Part shown: positions 8,203 through 16,733 of the stretch, in pieces
How positions within the stretch are numbered: position 1 is the stretch's first letter
Layout: every line of letters begins with the position of its first letter
From: Burkholderia sp. WSM2230
GTDB taxonomy: Bacteria > Pseudomonadota > Gammaproteobacteria > Burkholderiales > Burkholderiaceae
Assembly (NCBI RefSeq): GCF_000472445.1
Contig: NZ_AXAJ01000001.1
Span: 1,116,643 to 1,180,642, forward strand
Direction: 5' to 3'
Length of the DNA stretch: 64,000 nt
Program-made: the position numbers and the translations under genes
The notes under the pieces: model-generated
Told to the model about the DNA's origin: nothing
The model's input: the letters and a program-made list of their open reading frames with translations, nothing else
The model's database searches: none

Positions 8203-8877
8203 TCACTGTGTGGCGAGGTTACCGTATGTGCTGCGCATTGCAAAATGCGGCGTGCTTCCCTGGTAGCGTGGCAAAGCATGGAAGTCGCGGCGCATAAGGT
8301 CGCGCACTGGCGAAGCCAGTGCATCGGCGAGGGCGGACGCGTCGTCGAAGACGACCTTGTTGCGCTGCATCGCATCCACACGCGCGCAAGGTAAGCCGAT
8401 GGTGCACTCGATGCGCGTATAAATTTCCAGTTCGCGCAGTGCGGGCAAGGTCGATATCAGCGGCGCGTGATGCTGCAGGTAATGCGCGAGCCATGTGTCG
8501 AAGTCTTCGGCCGGGCCTTCGTACGCGACGAGATACGTACACCGCTGCGCGCGCGTTTCGCGTCCCGGCGTGGATGAGACGAGGGCTCGCACCGCCATGA
8601 CCTGCTGTGTAAAGCGCTTCGCTAACGACTGTGCTCGCAGTGCTCGGTGAATAGCGCCATCGCGGCTCGCGGCCGCTTCGAGGGTGGCGAGTTCATCGAA
8701 ATAGAGTTGCAGGACGCACGAAGGCGCATCGGTAGCGGGCGCAATGCGCGGGTCGACGCGTTGGATGATCGGCTCGTGCACGATCAGTTTGCGCAAGCCT
8801 TCGATCTCCTGCAACGGCGCAATATCCGGTAGCGATTCCTGTCCGCTCGCACCGATCAGAAACAGGCAGACTTGCAT
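8203..8877 (-). CDS. EthD-like tandem-domain protein
   Basis: From ATG 8877, with GAGGCGG upstream and 2 nt after the iacG stop, the gene encodes 224 residues. It looks like two dimeric alpha/beta-barrel halves. The second has the EthD pattern YLVAYEGPAEDFDTWLAHYLQHHAPL, with His residues where EthD proteins carry them. EthD-like proteins are found beside oxidative catabolic enzymes, often with unclear roles. I do not know it as a named iac gene. Tight linkage to iacG and iacA suggests a role in handling an oxidised indole intermediate. Confidence 0.72.
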   Translation of the reverse strand: MQVCLFLIGASGQESLPDIAPLQEIEGLRKLIVHEPIIQRVDPRIAPATDAPSCVLQLYFDELATLEAAASRDGAIHRALRAQSLAKRFTQQVMAVRALVSSTPGRETRAQRCTYLVAYEGPAEDFDTWLAHYLQHHAPLISTLPALRELEIYTRIECTIGLPCARVDAMQRNKVVFDDASALADALASPVRDLMRRDFHALPRYQGSTPHFAMRSTYGNLATQ

Positions 8878-8879
8878 GG

Positions 8880-9395
8880 TCACGCCGCCTCGCAGGATAC
8901 GGCGCGCGCGAGCCGATGAAACTGCCGGCCGAAGTACACGAGGCCATCGCCGTCTCCGCATGAGCCGATGTGCTCGACCTGTACGAAAAGCACCGAATGC
9001 GAACCGACCTTCTTACTGTCGACGATACGGCCTTCAAGACTCGCGATTGCGTCGTCGAGCACCGGAAGTTGCAGTGCGCCCGGCCGCGAGCCGCAGCGCG
9101 CGAAGCGTTCGTCCATCGAGCATCCATCCATGCCGGCAAACACGCGCGCCAGTTGCTGCGCGTGCGCTCCCAGCACGTTGATGCACGCTCGGCCGTTATT
9201 GAGCAACACGTCGTGAACATAGCTCGACTGATTGATGCAGACGAGCATGGTCGGTGGCGTGTCGGTCACCGAGCATACGGCGCTTGCCGTGATACCGCAG
9301 CGTCCGTGCGGGCCGTCGGTGGTGATGACGTTGACGGCCGCGCCGAGCGACGCCATTGCGTTGCGAAACTGTGCGCGCGCTTGATCGTGAGTCAT
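8880..9395 (-). CDS. iacG: Flavin reductase (HpaC-like), IacG-like
   Basis: The product has 171 residues; start ATG 9395 follows AAAGGACAT. It shows the flavin-reductase pattern with an FRNAMASLGAAVNVITT start, GITASAVCSVTDTPPTMLVCIN in the FMN-binding region and a GxxVYFxRxFHRL end. It supplies reduced flavin to a two-component monooxygenase, here almost certainly IacA, encoded 28 nt upstream. Substrate specificity for FAD or FMN cannot be read from the sequence. Confidence 0.9.
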   Translation of the reverse strand: MTHDQARAQFRNAMASLGAAVNVITTDGPHGRCGITASAVCSVTDTPPTMLVCINQSSYVHDVLLNNGRACINVLGAHAQQLARVFAGMDGCSMDERFARCGSRPGALQLPVLDDAIASLEGRIVDSKKVGSHSVLFVQVEHIGSCGDGDGLVYFGRQFHRLARAVSCEAA

Positions 9396-9423
9396 GGCTG
9401 ATGTCCTTTCTGGGTTCGCGGGT

Positions 9424-10614
9424 TCAGGGATACGGCGTGACGGGCGGAATGCCGACGAAGATCGCGCCCGATGCGTCGTAGTTGCCTTCGCCGAGGAACG
9501 CGTGTTGTGTGACGACGATCGAATCGCGTACCAGACGCTGCATCCGGTTCTCGCGATAGATCGCGCCGATTCCCGCCATCTTGTACGCCTGCATCACGAT
9601 ATCGGCGCAGGTGTGAGCCGCGTGCGTCGCCGACAGACGCAACAGGTTGGCTTCTGCAGGCAACACCGGGTCGCCAGCGAGTACCGTGCGCCACGATGCT
9701 TCCGCGGACTCGAAGAAGAATGCCCGCGCGCTGCGCAGTTGTGCTTCCGCCTGCGCGAGCCCGGAACGATAGTAGGCGCGATCGGCAAGACGCGGCGCGC
9801 CGGTCGTGGTCTTCGTCACGCCGGACATACCCGCCAGCAGATCGAGCGCAGCGCGCGCCAGGCCGATGTTCACTGCCGCATGCACCTGCGCCTGATAGGC
9901 GACGGCGGGATACCGATACAAGGGTTCATCGATCAGTGGCGTGCCGCCGCGCACGAAGGTCCATTGCTCCTCGACGTATTTGTCTTTCAGGCGCAAATCA
10001 TGGCTGCCCGTGCCCTGCATGCCGACCACGTTCCAGTTGTCGACGATCTCGACTTCGTTCGCCGGAAAGACCGCAGTGAACGGCTTGCCGGCGTTCTTGT
10101 CGTCCGCGCCGGCGGGTACACCACCGATTCCGACGCCGATCCAGTCCGCCCCCTTGCAGCCGCTCGCGAAGCGCCACTGTCCCGACACCAGGAAGCCGCC
10201 GGGCGCACGTTCGGCCTTCTGCAGCGGATACAAGCCGCCCGCGAAGACCTGATCGGGACCGGTCGCATAGATCTGCGCCTGTGTCTCAACTGGCAGTGAG
10301 GCGAGGTACGTGTTGGCGGAGCCGAACGCCGCGACCCATGCGGTCGAACCGTCCGCGATCGCGATGCGTTCCAGCATTTCGAGGAAGCGCGCAGGCGGCA
10401 GCGCGTCGCCGCCGAAACGTTTGGGCGTGCTCGCGCGGAAGATGCCCGCGCGCTTCATCTTGCAGACCATATCGCGCGGTACGTGAGACAGGGCGTCGAA
10501 CTCGTCCCGGCGGCGCTCGACTTCTTCGATCAGCGCATCGAGCGGCAGCGGTCCGGCGTACTCGGGATAGTCGTTTTGCGAATCGATGATGGCTTCGCTT
10601 TGAAGGGCTTGCAT
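9424..10614 (-). CDS. iacA: Acyl-CoA-dehydrogenase-fold flavin monooxygenase, IacA-like
   Basis: The product has 396 residues from ATG 10614, preceded by GAGAGGT. It belongs to the group of acyl-CoA-dehydrogenase-fold enzymes used as FADH2-dependent hydroxylases, not as CoA-ester dehydrogenases. Segments include MERIAIADGSTAWVAAFGSA-type residues near 80 and GVGIGGV in the middle. IacA starts indole-3-acetate attack by hydroxylating the indole ring. An in-frame ATG at 10650 overlaps the stop of the upstream MFS gene (ATGA), so coupled initiation 12 codons earlier is possible. Confidence 0.9.
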   Translation of the reverse strand: MQALQSEAIIDSQNDYPEYAGPLPLDALIEEVERRRDEFDALSHVPRDMVCKMKRAGIFRASTPKRFGGDALPPARFLEMLERIAIADGSTAWVAAFGSANTYLASLPVETQAQIYATGPDQVFAGGLYPLQKAERAPGGFLVSGQWRFASGCKGADWIGVGIGGVPAGADDKNAGKPFTAVFPANEVEIVDNWNVVGMQGTGSHDLRLKDKYVEEQWTFVRGGTPLIDEPLYRYPAVAYQAQVHAAVNIGLARAALDLLAGMSGVTKTTTGAPRLADRAYYRSGLAQAEAQLRSARAFFFESAEASWRTVLAGDPVLPAEANLLRLSATHAAHTCADIVMQAYKMAGIGAIYRENRMQRLVRDSIVVTQHAFLGEGNYDASGAIFVGIPPVTPYP

Positions 10615-10646
10615 CGGTGATACCTCTCGGTCAATGTTTGTCGGTG

Positions 10647-12014
10647 TCATTCGGGCTGGCGACGAAGAGCGGCGCGCATCGCTTTGGGAAACGTCTCGCG
10701 TGCGATCAACGTGGCGACGACGGTAATCAGGCCCAGTACGCCAAGGTAGATGGCGACGGGCACGGCGCTGTGATAGTGGGCGAGCAGCGCGGTGGCGATC
10801 ATCGGTGAGAGGCCGCCGCCAAGTACGGAAGAGACTTCCCGTCCGATGCCAAGTCCCGAGAAACGCAGATGCACCGGCAACATCTCGCTAATGAACGCTG
10901 GCTGCGCGCCTTCGAGAATGCCGAGCGTGATGCTGTTCGCGAGAACGAGCGCCGCAACCACCTTCCAGTATTCGCCCGAGCCGAGCAGCGCAAAGTACGG
11001 CCATGCGACGAGCACGATGGCGATAGCGCCGGCGAGATACACGGGTTTGCGTCCGACCTTGTCGGTCATCCAGCCGAAGAAGAGCGAGACGGGGATCATG
11101 AGCAGCATCGAAATGCACAGGCCGCTCAGAATCCAGCTCGACTTGATGCCGAGAAACTGCCCATATGCGATCGAAAACGCGAAGAAGAGGTAGGACGCCG
11201 CGCCCTCGCCGAAGCGCAGGCCGAACACGGTGAGCACTTCGCGCGGACATTGGCGCAGCACTTCGATGACAGGCATGCGGCTTTCGTGGCGCGTCGCCTT
11301 CACTTCGGCGAATGCGGCGCTTTCTCCGACTGAGCGGCGCATCCACAAGCCGAGAAGAACGAGTGCGGCGCTCGCGAGAAACGGAAGGCGCCATCCCCAA
11401 CTCTGAAAGTCGCCCGCCGGCAGGTTCTGCGCCAGAAGGAATGCACCGGTGGAAAGGACGAAGCCGAGTGCCGCACCACAAGGACTCCATGCCGCGAGCG
11501 CCCCGCGCTTCGATTGCGGCGCGTTCTCGTGGATCAGCAAGATACTGCCGCTCCATTCGCCGCCGGCGGCCAGTCCCTGAAGAATGCGCAGCAGAACCAG
11601 CATCACGGGCGCCGCAATGCCGACCTGCTGATACGTTGGCAAGACACCCATCAGGACCGTGGCGGTGCCCATCGTGAGCAGGGTGAGCATCATCACGGCC
11701 TTGCGACCGTAACGGTCGCCGATATGCCCGCATAGCACTCCGCCGATGGGTCGCGCGATGAAGCCGACCGTGAAGCCGCCGAATGCGGCGATGGTGCCCG
11801 TGAGCGGATCGGTGCCGACCGGGAAGAACAACTTGCCGAAGACGAGCGCGGCAGCCGTTCCATACAGAAAGAAGTCATACCACTCGAGGATCTGGCCGAG
11901 TACTGCAGTAGTGACCGCACGGCGCACGTTGCTTGGGGGGCGGGCCGCTCGGCTTTGAGCGAGCGTGCGCAGACCGGAATTCAGAGCTTCAGGGTTCATG
12001 GTGGGGGAAGACAT
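10647..12014 (-). CDS. MFS transporter, MHS family (second in the iac locus)
   Basis: The product is 455 residues from ATG 12014; ATG 11999 is an alternative. MHS features are QILEWYDFFLYGTAAAL, the GHIGDRYGRKAVMM loop after helix 2 and TDKVGRKPVYLAG between the halves. It heads an apparent operon MFS-iacA-iacG-EthD and its stop overlaps an upstream in-frame ATG of iacA. In P. phytofirmans PsJN a major-facilitator gene was linked to removal of dioxindole-3-acetate; this or the transporter at 5802-7112 may be the counterpart. Confidence 0.88.
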   Translation of the reverse strand: MSSPTMNPEALNSGLRTLAQSRAARPPSNVRRAVTTAVLGQILEWYDFFLYGTAAALVFGKLFFPVGTDPLTGTIAAFGGFTVGFIARPIGGVLCGHIGDRYGRKAVMMLTLLTMGTATVLMGVLPTYQQVGIAAPVMLVLLRILQGLAAGGEWSGSILLIHENAPQSKRGALAAWSPCGAALGFVLSTGAFLLAQNLPAGDFQSWGWRLPFLASAALVLLGLWMRRSVGESAAFAEVKATRHESRMPVIEVLRQCPREVLTVFGLRFGEGAASYLFFAFSIAYGQFLGIKSSWILSGLCISMLLMIPVSLFFGWMTDKVGRKPVYLAGAIAIVLVAWPYFALLGSGEYWKVVAALVLANSITLGILEGAQPAFISEMLPVHLRFSGLGIGREVSSVLGGGLSPMIATALLAHYHSAVPVAIYLGVLGLITVVATLIARETFPKAMRAALRRQPE

Positions 12015-12102
12015 GAGGTGATGGTTCCCGCTTCCCTGATGCTCAAGAAGCGGCGCGAGTCGTATCGATGCGATGTGCCCACGATATGAGCGTCGATAAC
12101 CG

Positions 12103-12123
12103 CGGTCAAATTCGAGACAAAAA
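12103..12123 (-). promoter_or_regulatory. Putative iac/cat box upstream of the MFS-iacA operon
   Basis: In operon sense it ends in CTCGAATTTGACCG, preceded by a T-run, 88 nt before ATG 12014. The remaining sequence from 12015 to 12349 holds this box, an inverted repeat at 12283-12300 and no gene. Confidence 0.45.
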
Positions 12124-12282
12124 TGCACGACATGAATCTCGTGCATGTGCCTTCGCGTGCCGTACGTAATAACCCTTGCTTTGAATGACATATCGATCGC
12201 GCTTATCGCCGGTCATGCTTCTGGCTTATTTGCCGTGTGAAACAGGCGACCGCAGACTGCGTGGCGCATCCCTGTCAATTCT

Positions 12283-12300
12283 GCAATGAGCCTTCATTGC
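12283..12300. promoter_or_regulatory. Inverted repeat GCAATGA-N4-TCATTGC
   Basis: A perfect 7-bp inverted repeat with a 4-bp spacer sits between the MFS operon and the porin remnant. It could be an operator of the former porin gene. No bound factor can be named. Confidence 0.35.
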
Positions 12301-12349
12301 GTCATTCAACAGAACGACTCGCATGGAATACGCACGTATGTGACTCGCC

Positions 12350-12668
12350 TTGGCAACTTCTCTCGCGCTGCGTGCAGTTGCAGGCACGGCGCAGGCACAA
12401 AGCGCGGTGACGCTGTACGGCATCGTCGACGATGGCTTCAACTGGACCTCGAATTCCGGCGGTCACAATCTCTACAACCTGTCGAGCGGCGTCATGCAGG
12501 CGAGCCGCTGGGGGCTGAGGGGTAGGGAAGAGCTTGGCGGCGGGCTCGCTGCGCTGTTCCGGCACCGACTCCACCGGCGCGGCGGCCGTTGCGGCGATCA
12601 ACAACCTCACGCCGTGCACAAGTGATCGTCAAACCACAGTCCGCGTGGGCATCCGCCACACGTTCTGA
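12350..12668 (+). pseudogene. Gram-negative porin with the central part deleted
   Basis: The 5' part encodes the end of a signal peptide and the first strands of a beta-proteobacterial porin (AQAQSAVTLYGIVDDGFNW, then ASRWGLRGREELGGGLAALF). At about 12560 the reading jumps frame, and from 12567 to 12668 the last strand region is intact: DSTGAAAVAAINNLTP, then QTTVRVGIRHTF before the stop. About 250-300 residues of a normal ~360-residue porin are missing, and the original ATG and first signal-peptide codons are also gone. This is a deletion remnant, not a functional gene. Confidence 0.88.
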
Positions 12669-12723
12669 AGCGAACCGGCATTCGCACCAAGGCGTCATTC
12701 ATTTCATGGATGACGTAAGCGAC

Positions 12724-12740
12724 ATTTGATCTATTTGACG
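12724..12740 (+). promoter_or_regulatory. Putative iac/cat box upstream of catB
   Basis: In catB sense the site reads ATTTGATCTATTTGACG, 119 nt before the catB start. It matches the iacC site in ATC(T/G)ATTTGACG and both are followed by a (G/C)ATG sequence. It suggests that iac and cat genes share a regulator. Confidence 0.5.
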
Positions 12741-12859
12741 GATGCATGTTGGCGAATTAATTTGTCGTCGAACCCCACACATGCCGCAATGAGCGAGGTA
12801 TGCGCGGCGAGCTTGGACAGCGCCCGCGTCACCCGTTTGCACTTATCGAACCTTTCGCC

Positions 12860-13996
12860 ATGACTTCAGCGACGATCGAACGCATCGAAACCTGTCTCGT
12901 CGACTTGCCGACGATTCGCCCTCACAAGCTTTCCGTCGCCACCATGCACGGGCAGACGCTCATGCTGGTGAAGGTGTTCTGCAGCGACGGCATCGTCGGC
13001 ATTGGCGAAGGCACGACCATCGCCGGCATGGCGTATGGTCCGGAGAGCCCCGAATCGATGAAGCTCGCCACCGATGCTTATCTCGCGCCCGCATGCATCG
13101 GCCGCGATGCGACGCGTGTGCAGGCGCTCATGGCTCATCTCGGCAAGCTGGTGCGGGTCAATCACTTCTCGAAGAGTGCGCTCGAAACCGCGCTGCTCGA
13201 CGCGCAGGGAAAGCGCCTTGGCGTACCCGTCAGCGAACTGCTGGGCGGCCGTCATCGGGACCGCCTGCCGGTCGCCTGGACGCTCGCTTCGGGCGATACG
13301 AACAAGGACATCGCGGAAGCAGAGATGATGCTCGAGCGTCGTCGGCACAAGATCTTCAAGCTCAAGATCGGCGCAAGAGAGATCGAGGCAGACATCAAGC
13401 ATGTCGCCGGCATCAAGCGTGCGCTCGGCGATCGCGGGTCTGTGCGGGTCGACGTCAACATGGCCTGGAGTGAAACGCAGGCCGCACGAGCCATTCCCGC
13501 GCTCGTCGATGCCGGCTGCGAGTTGATCGAGCAGCCGGTTGCATCCACGGCGGCGCTCGCGCGCCTGATGCGCCGTTTCCCCGTCGCATTGATGGCCGAC
13601 GAAGTCCTGCAAGGGCCCGAAAGCGCGTTCCAGATTGCGAAGCAGGAAGGTGCCGACGTCTTCGCAATCAAGATCGAACAAAGCGGCGGTCTCTTCGCGG
13701 CACAACGCGTGGCCGCCATCGCCGATGCGGCGGGCATCGAGCTTTACGGCGGCACCATGCTGGAAGGCGCGGTCAGCACGATTGCATCGGCACAGCTCTT
13801 CGCGACCTTGCCCAATCTGCAATGGGGCACCGAGCTGTTCGGCCCGCTGCTCATCACCGAGGAGATTCTCGTCGAGCCGCTGGATTACAGCGACTTCGAA
13901 CTCACCGTGCCGAGCGGCACGGGCCTCGGCATCGAGCTGGACCAAGCCCGGATCAAACGCTTCACGCGCGACGGACATGTCGCGGTCATCAAGTAA
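12860..13996 (+). CDS. catB: Muconate cycloisomerase
   Basis: The product has 378 residues from ATG 12860; an in-frame ATG 60 nt earlier is less likely because it adds a non-conserved tail. Enolase-superfamily residues are visible: the KxK motif at Lys167/Lys169, metal ligands Asp198, Glu224 and Asp247 (VDVNMAW, IEQP, MADE), and Lys271 in IKIEQSGG. It converts cis,cis-muconate to muconolactone in the catechol ortho-cleavage branch of the beta-ketoadipate pathway. It is the first gene of catBCA on the plus strand. Confidence 0.95.
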   Translation: MTSATIERIETCLVDLPTIRPHKLSVATMHGQTLMLVKVFCSDGIVGIGEGTTIAGMAYGPESPESMKLATDAYLAPACIGRDATRVQALMAHLGKLVRVNHFSKSALETALLDAQGKRLGVPVSELLGGRHRDRLPVAWTLASGDTNKDIAEAEMMLERRRHKIFKLKIGAREIEADIKHVAGIKRALGDRGSVRVDVNMAWSETQAARAIPALVDAGCELIEQPVASTAALARLMRRFPVALMADEVLQGPESAFQIAKQEGADVFAIKIEQSGGLFAAQRVAAIADAAGIELYGGTMLEGAVSTIASAQLFATLPNLQWGTELFGPLLITEEILVEPLDYSDFELTVPSGTGLGIELDQARIKRFTRDGHVAVIK

Positions 13997-14020
13997 ACCA
14001 ACATCCGACGAGAGGACGCG

Positions 14021-14311
14021 ATGCTTTTCCACGTACGCATGAATGTGAAACTTCCGCTGGATATGCCCGCCGAGATCGCAAACGAAATCAAGGCGCGCGA
14101 GAAAGCTTATTCGCAGGACCTGCAGCGCAGCGGCAAGTGGCGGCACATCTGGCGCCTCGCGGGTGAGTACGCGAACTTCAGCATCTTCGACGTTCAAAGC
14201 AATGCCGAACTGCACGACATTCTCACTGCGCTGCCGTTGTTCCCGTATATGAGCATCGCAGTGACGCCGCTGTGCCGTCATCCGTCGTCCATTCGCGAAG
14301 ACGACGCGTGA
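14021..14311 (+). CDS. catC: Muconolactone delta-isomerase
   Basis: The 96-residue product matches the usual ~92-96 residues of muconolactone isomerases, which form decamers. Recognisable segments are MLFHVRMNVKLP at the N-terminus, KWRHIWRLAGEYANFSIFDV in the middle and LPLFPYMSIAVTPLCRHPSS at the end. It turns muconolactone into 3-oxoadipate enol-lactone. It starts 24 nt after catB with GAGAGGACGCG as ribosome site. Confidence 0.95.
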   Translation: MLFHVRMNVKLPLDMPAEIANEIKAREKAYSQDLQRSGKWRHIWRLAGEYANFSIFDVQSNAELHDILTALPLFPYMSIAVTPLCRHPSSIREDDA

Positions 14312-14378
14312 GTCCGAGCGTCGCGTCGCAAAACAGCCAAGCTGCGTCGTACCCCCAATACCCTAAGGAGACAACATC

Positions 14379-15314
14379 GTGAGCGTCAAAGTATTCGATA
14401 TGAAGGAAGTCCAGGACCTGCTTTCGGCAGCCGCCAATCTCGGCAGCGAGGAGGGCAATGGCCGTGCGAAACAGATTACCCATCGGCTGCTGAGCGATCT
14501 GTTCAAGGCCATCGACGATCTCGATATGACGCCCGATGAAATCTGGGCAGGCGTGAACTACTTCAACCGGCTCGGTCGCGACGGAGAAGCGGCCTTGCTC
14601 GCAGCGGGTCTCGGTCTCGAGAAGTTTCTCGACATCCGGATGGATGCACAGGACCGTCACGCAGACATTCACGGCGGCACACCGCGCACCATCGAAGGTC
14701 CGTTGTATGTGGCGGGCGCGCCGTTGCGCGATGGGGTAGCGAAGATCGACGTCGATGCCGACGAAGCCGCCGGGCCGCTCGTTATTCGTGGCACCGTAAC
14801 CGGTCCGGACGGCAAGCCTGTCGCGAATGCCGTCGTGGAGTGCTGGCACGCGAACTCCAACGGCTTCTACTCGCATTTCGACCCGACGGGCGCCCAGAGT
14901 GACTTCAACTTGCGTGGCGCGGTGCGGACGGGACAGGACGGCAAGTACGAGTTCCGCACGCTCATGCCCGTAGGCTACGGATGCCCGCCTCACGGTTCGA
15001 CGCAACAGTTGCTGAACGTGCTCGCGCGGCATGGCAATCGTCCAGCGCACGTCCATTTCTTCGTGACGAGCGACAACTTCCGCAAGCTGACCACGCAGAT
15101 CAACATCGAGGGCGATCCTCTGATCTGGGACGACTTCGCGTACGCCACGCGCGAGGAACTGATTCCTCACGTCGTCGAAAAGACGGGCGGCGCTGCGCTC
15201 GGCCTGAAAGACGACGTCTATAAGGAGATCGAGTTCGATATCGCGCTGACACGCCTCCTCGAAGGCAAAGACAATCAGCTTGTCACTCGTCAGCGCACGT
15301 CGGCGACGGCATGA
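14379..15314 (+). CDS. catA: Catechol 1,2-dioxygenase
   Basis: The product has 311 residues, starting at GTG 14379 behind AAGGAGACAACATC. The N-terminal helical dimerisation domain (residues ~1-95) precedes the intradiol dioxygenase core. The non-haem Fe(III) ligands are Tyr164, Tyr200, His224 and His226 (NGFYSHF, MPVGYGCPP, AHVHFF). RTIEGPLYVAGAP at 103-115 is the usual conserved entry. It opens catechol between the hydroxyls to cis,cis-muconate, the end product route of indoleacetate degradation here. No ketoadipate-lactonase gene follows; the next sequence is transporter debris. Confidence 0.96.
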   Translation: MSVKVFDMKEVQDLLSAAANLGSEEGNGRAKQITHRLLSDLFKAIDDLDMTPDEIWAGVNYFNRLGRDGEAALLAAGLGLEKFLDIRMDAQDRHADIHGGTPRTIEGPLYVAGAPLRDGVAKIDVDADEAAGPLVIRGTVTGPDGKPVANAVVECWHANSNGFYSHFDPTGAQSDFNLRGAVRTGQDGKYEFRTLMPVGYGCPPHGSTQQLLNVLARHGNRPAHVHFFVTSDNFRKLTTQINIEGDPLIWDDFAYATREELIPHVVEKTGGAALGLKDDVYKEIEFDIALTRLLEGKDNQLVTRQRTSATA

Positions 15315-15320
15315 GTCCGC

Positions 15321-15747
15321 GACGGCGCATTCTTCATGCTTGGTGCGCTGTTCGCGTGGATGGGGACGAACTATTTTGGCATCAATTATTGGCTGATGCT
15401 CGCCATCGCGCCGCTGGGCGTCGGTGCTGTGGGCGTGATCGCCGAGCGTTCCATGCTGTGCCGGCTAGACAGGCTCAATCATCTTTATGGATTGTTGCTG
15501 ACGCTCGGCGTCACGCTGATCATTGAAGGGCTGTCGCGCTCTGTCTACGGCGTCTCTGGCATGTCATACGCTCGTGCTCGGGTTCAGGACGCTGTCAGAC
15601 GTGCAATGGACGATGTCAGGGACCGTCATTCTGATGACCCTGCTCGGAGGACTCGGCACGCGGTTCGGACCGGCGGTGGGCGCCGTGATTGTCGTCAGCC
15701 TGGATTCGTCGACAATCATGTTGCGAAGAGAAGACAGTCGCCTATAA
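15321..15747 (+). pseudogene. Fused remnant of LivH- and LivM-type permease genes
   Basis: From 15321 one frame reads GAFFMLGALFAW and continues to about 15555 as an internal piece of a LivH-type permease (NHLYGLLLTLGVTLIIEGL). From about 15563 a different frame reads TLVLGFRTLSDVQWTMSG and MTLLGGLGTRFGPAVGA, the C-terminal piece of a LivM-type permease, to the stop at 15747. The arrangement fits one deletion spanning the rest of livH and most of livM, with loss of start and frame. It directly follows catA. Confidence 0.8.
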
Positions 15748-15814
15748 GCCGTTAGACGATAGATAAATGCAACGAAGGCGTGTCAGGGCAGCGGGGCGAA
15801 TCTCCGAGCTTTCG

Positions 15815-15829
15815 CGTCGATGTACGGAA
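15815..15829 (+). promoter_or_regulatory. Divergent copy of the TTTCAAAGTACGGAA element
   Basis: The site reads CGTCGATGTACGGAA, 11 of 15 matches to the consensus, in sense orientation 121 nt before the short-chain dehydrogenase start at 15951. It is the leftmost copy found. Confidence 0.35.
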
Positions 15830-15950
15830 CAAGTGAGACGGCGCGTTGATTTGGAGACATTGTCGGGTATTCAATGCTTAAAGACGGCGAAAGGACTTCG
15901 GATTGTCACTGGCATAACGAAGCGTGAGTACAGACAGCAGGAATTCTACA

Positions 15951-16733
15951 ATGGACATGAAACTTGCCGGCCTGCGCGTACTGATCACGGGTGCATCGCA
16001 AGGGATCGGTGAGGGCCTGGCGAAAGCATTTGCCTGCGAGGGCTGCAACCTCATGCTAACGGCACGCTCGGCGAACAAGCTGCAAACGCTGGCTGCGAAT
16101 TTACGCGCCGTGCATGGCGTGCAGGTGGATGTGCTGGCGCTGGACATGACAGCCCCCGGTGCGATTGGAAATGTTGTCGCGTTTGCGGAGAATGTCGACG
16201 TACTGGTGAACAACGCCGGTGCTATCCCGGGTGGCACGCTCTGGGACGTCGATGAAGACGCATGGCGCAGAGGCTGGGAGCTGAAGGTATTCGGCTACAT
16301 TAACCTGACGCGGGCGATGTACACAAAGATGAAGGAGCGCGGCGGCGGCGTGATCCTCAATAACATTGGCAACGGCGGGCAAAACTTCGACTTCAACTAC
16401 ATCGCGGGTTCGACAGGCAATGCCGCGCTCATGGCTTTCACCTGTGCGCTGGGCGGCCGTAGCCTCGAAGACGGCATCCGGGTAGTGGGCGTCAATCCCG
16501 GTCCGGTGGATACAGAGCGTATTACCAAAGTACTTCGGAATCACGCATCGCGGCTGCTCGGTGATGAAGCGCGCTCCGCCGAACTCATGGCAGGCTATCC
16601 GTTGGGCCGCGCCGCTACGGTGGGGGAAGTCGCCGACCTGTTCGTCTATCTGGCGTCGCCTCGCTCGAGCTACATCAGTGGCACGATTGTCACCCTGGAC
16701 GGCGGCATCACATCCAGGCGATCGGTGGCCTGA
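15951..16733 (+). CDS. Short-chain dehydrogenase-fold protein with altered active site
   Basis: ATG 15951, with AGGA upstream, gives 260 residues. The nucleotide-binding motif TGASQGIG (13-20) and the NNAG motif (87-90) are normal for classical SDRs. The catalytic Tyr is at Tyr150, but the usual Lys four residues later is Ser154 (YIAGSTGN) and the usual Ser is replaced in NNIGNGGQ. Similar YIAGxTGN variants exist as an SDR subgroup in my memory. So it may reduce a special substrate, use other residues, or be non-catalytic. It stands alone between transporter debris and the first ABC operon. Confidence 0.83.
   Translation: MDMKLAGLRVLITGASQGIGEGLAKAFACEGCNLMLTARSANKLQTLAANLRAVHGVQVDVLALDMTAPGAIGNVVAFAENVDVLVNNAGAIPGGTLWDVDEDAWRRGWELKVFGYINLTRAMYTKMKERGGGVILNNIGNGGQNFDFNYIAGSTGNAALMAFTCALGGRSLEDGIRVVGVNPGPVDTERITKVLRNHASRLLGDEARSAELMAGYPLGRAATVGEVADLFVYLASPRSSYISGTIVTLDGGITSRRSVA

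Noticed and set aside
12866..14281. 471-codon minus-strand frame antisense to catB and catC
   Set aside because: Both plus-strand genes have full catalytic motifs; the antisense product matches nothing recognisable.
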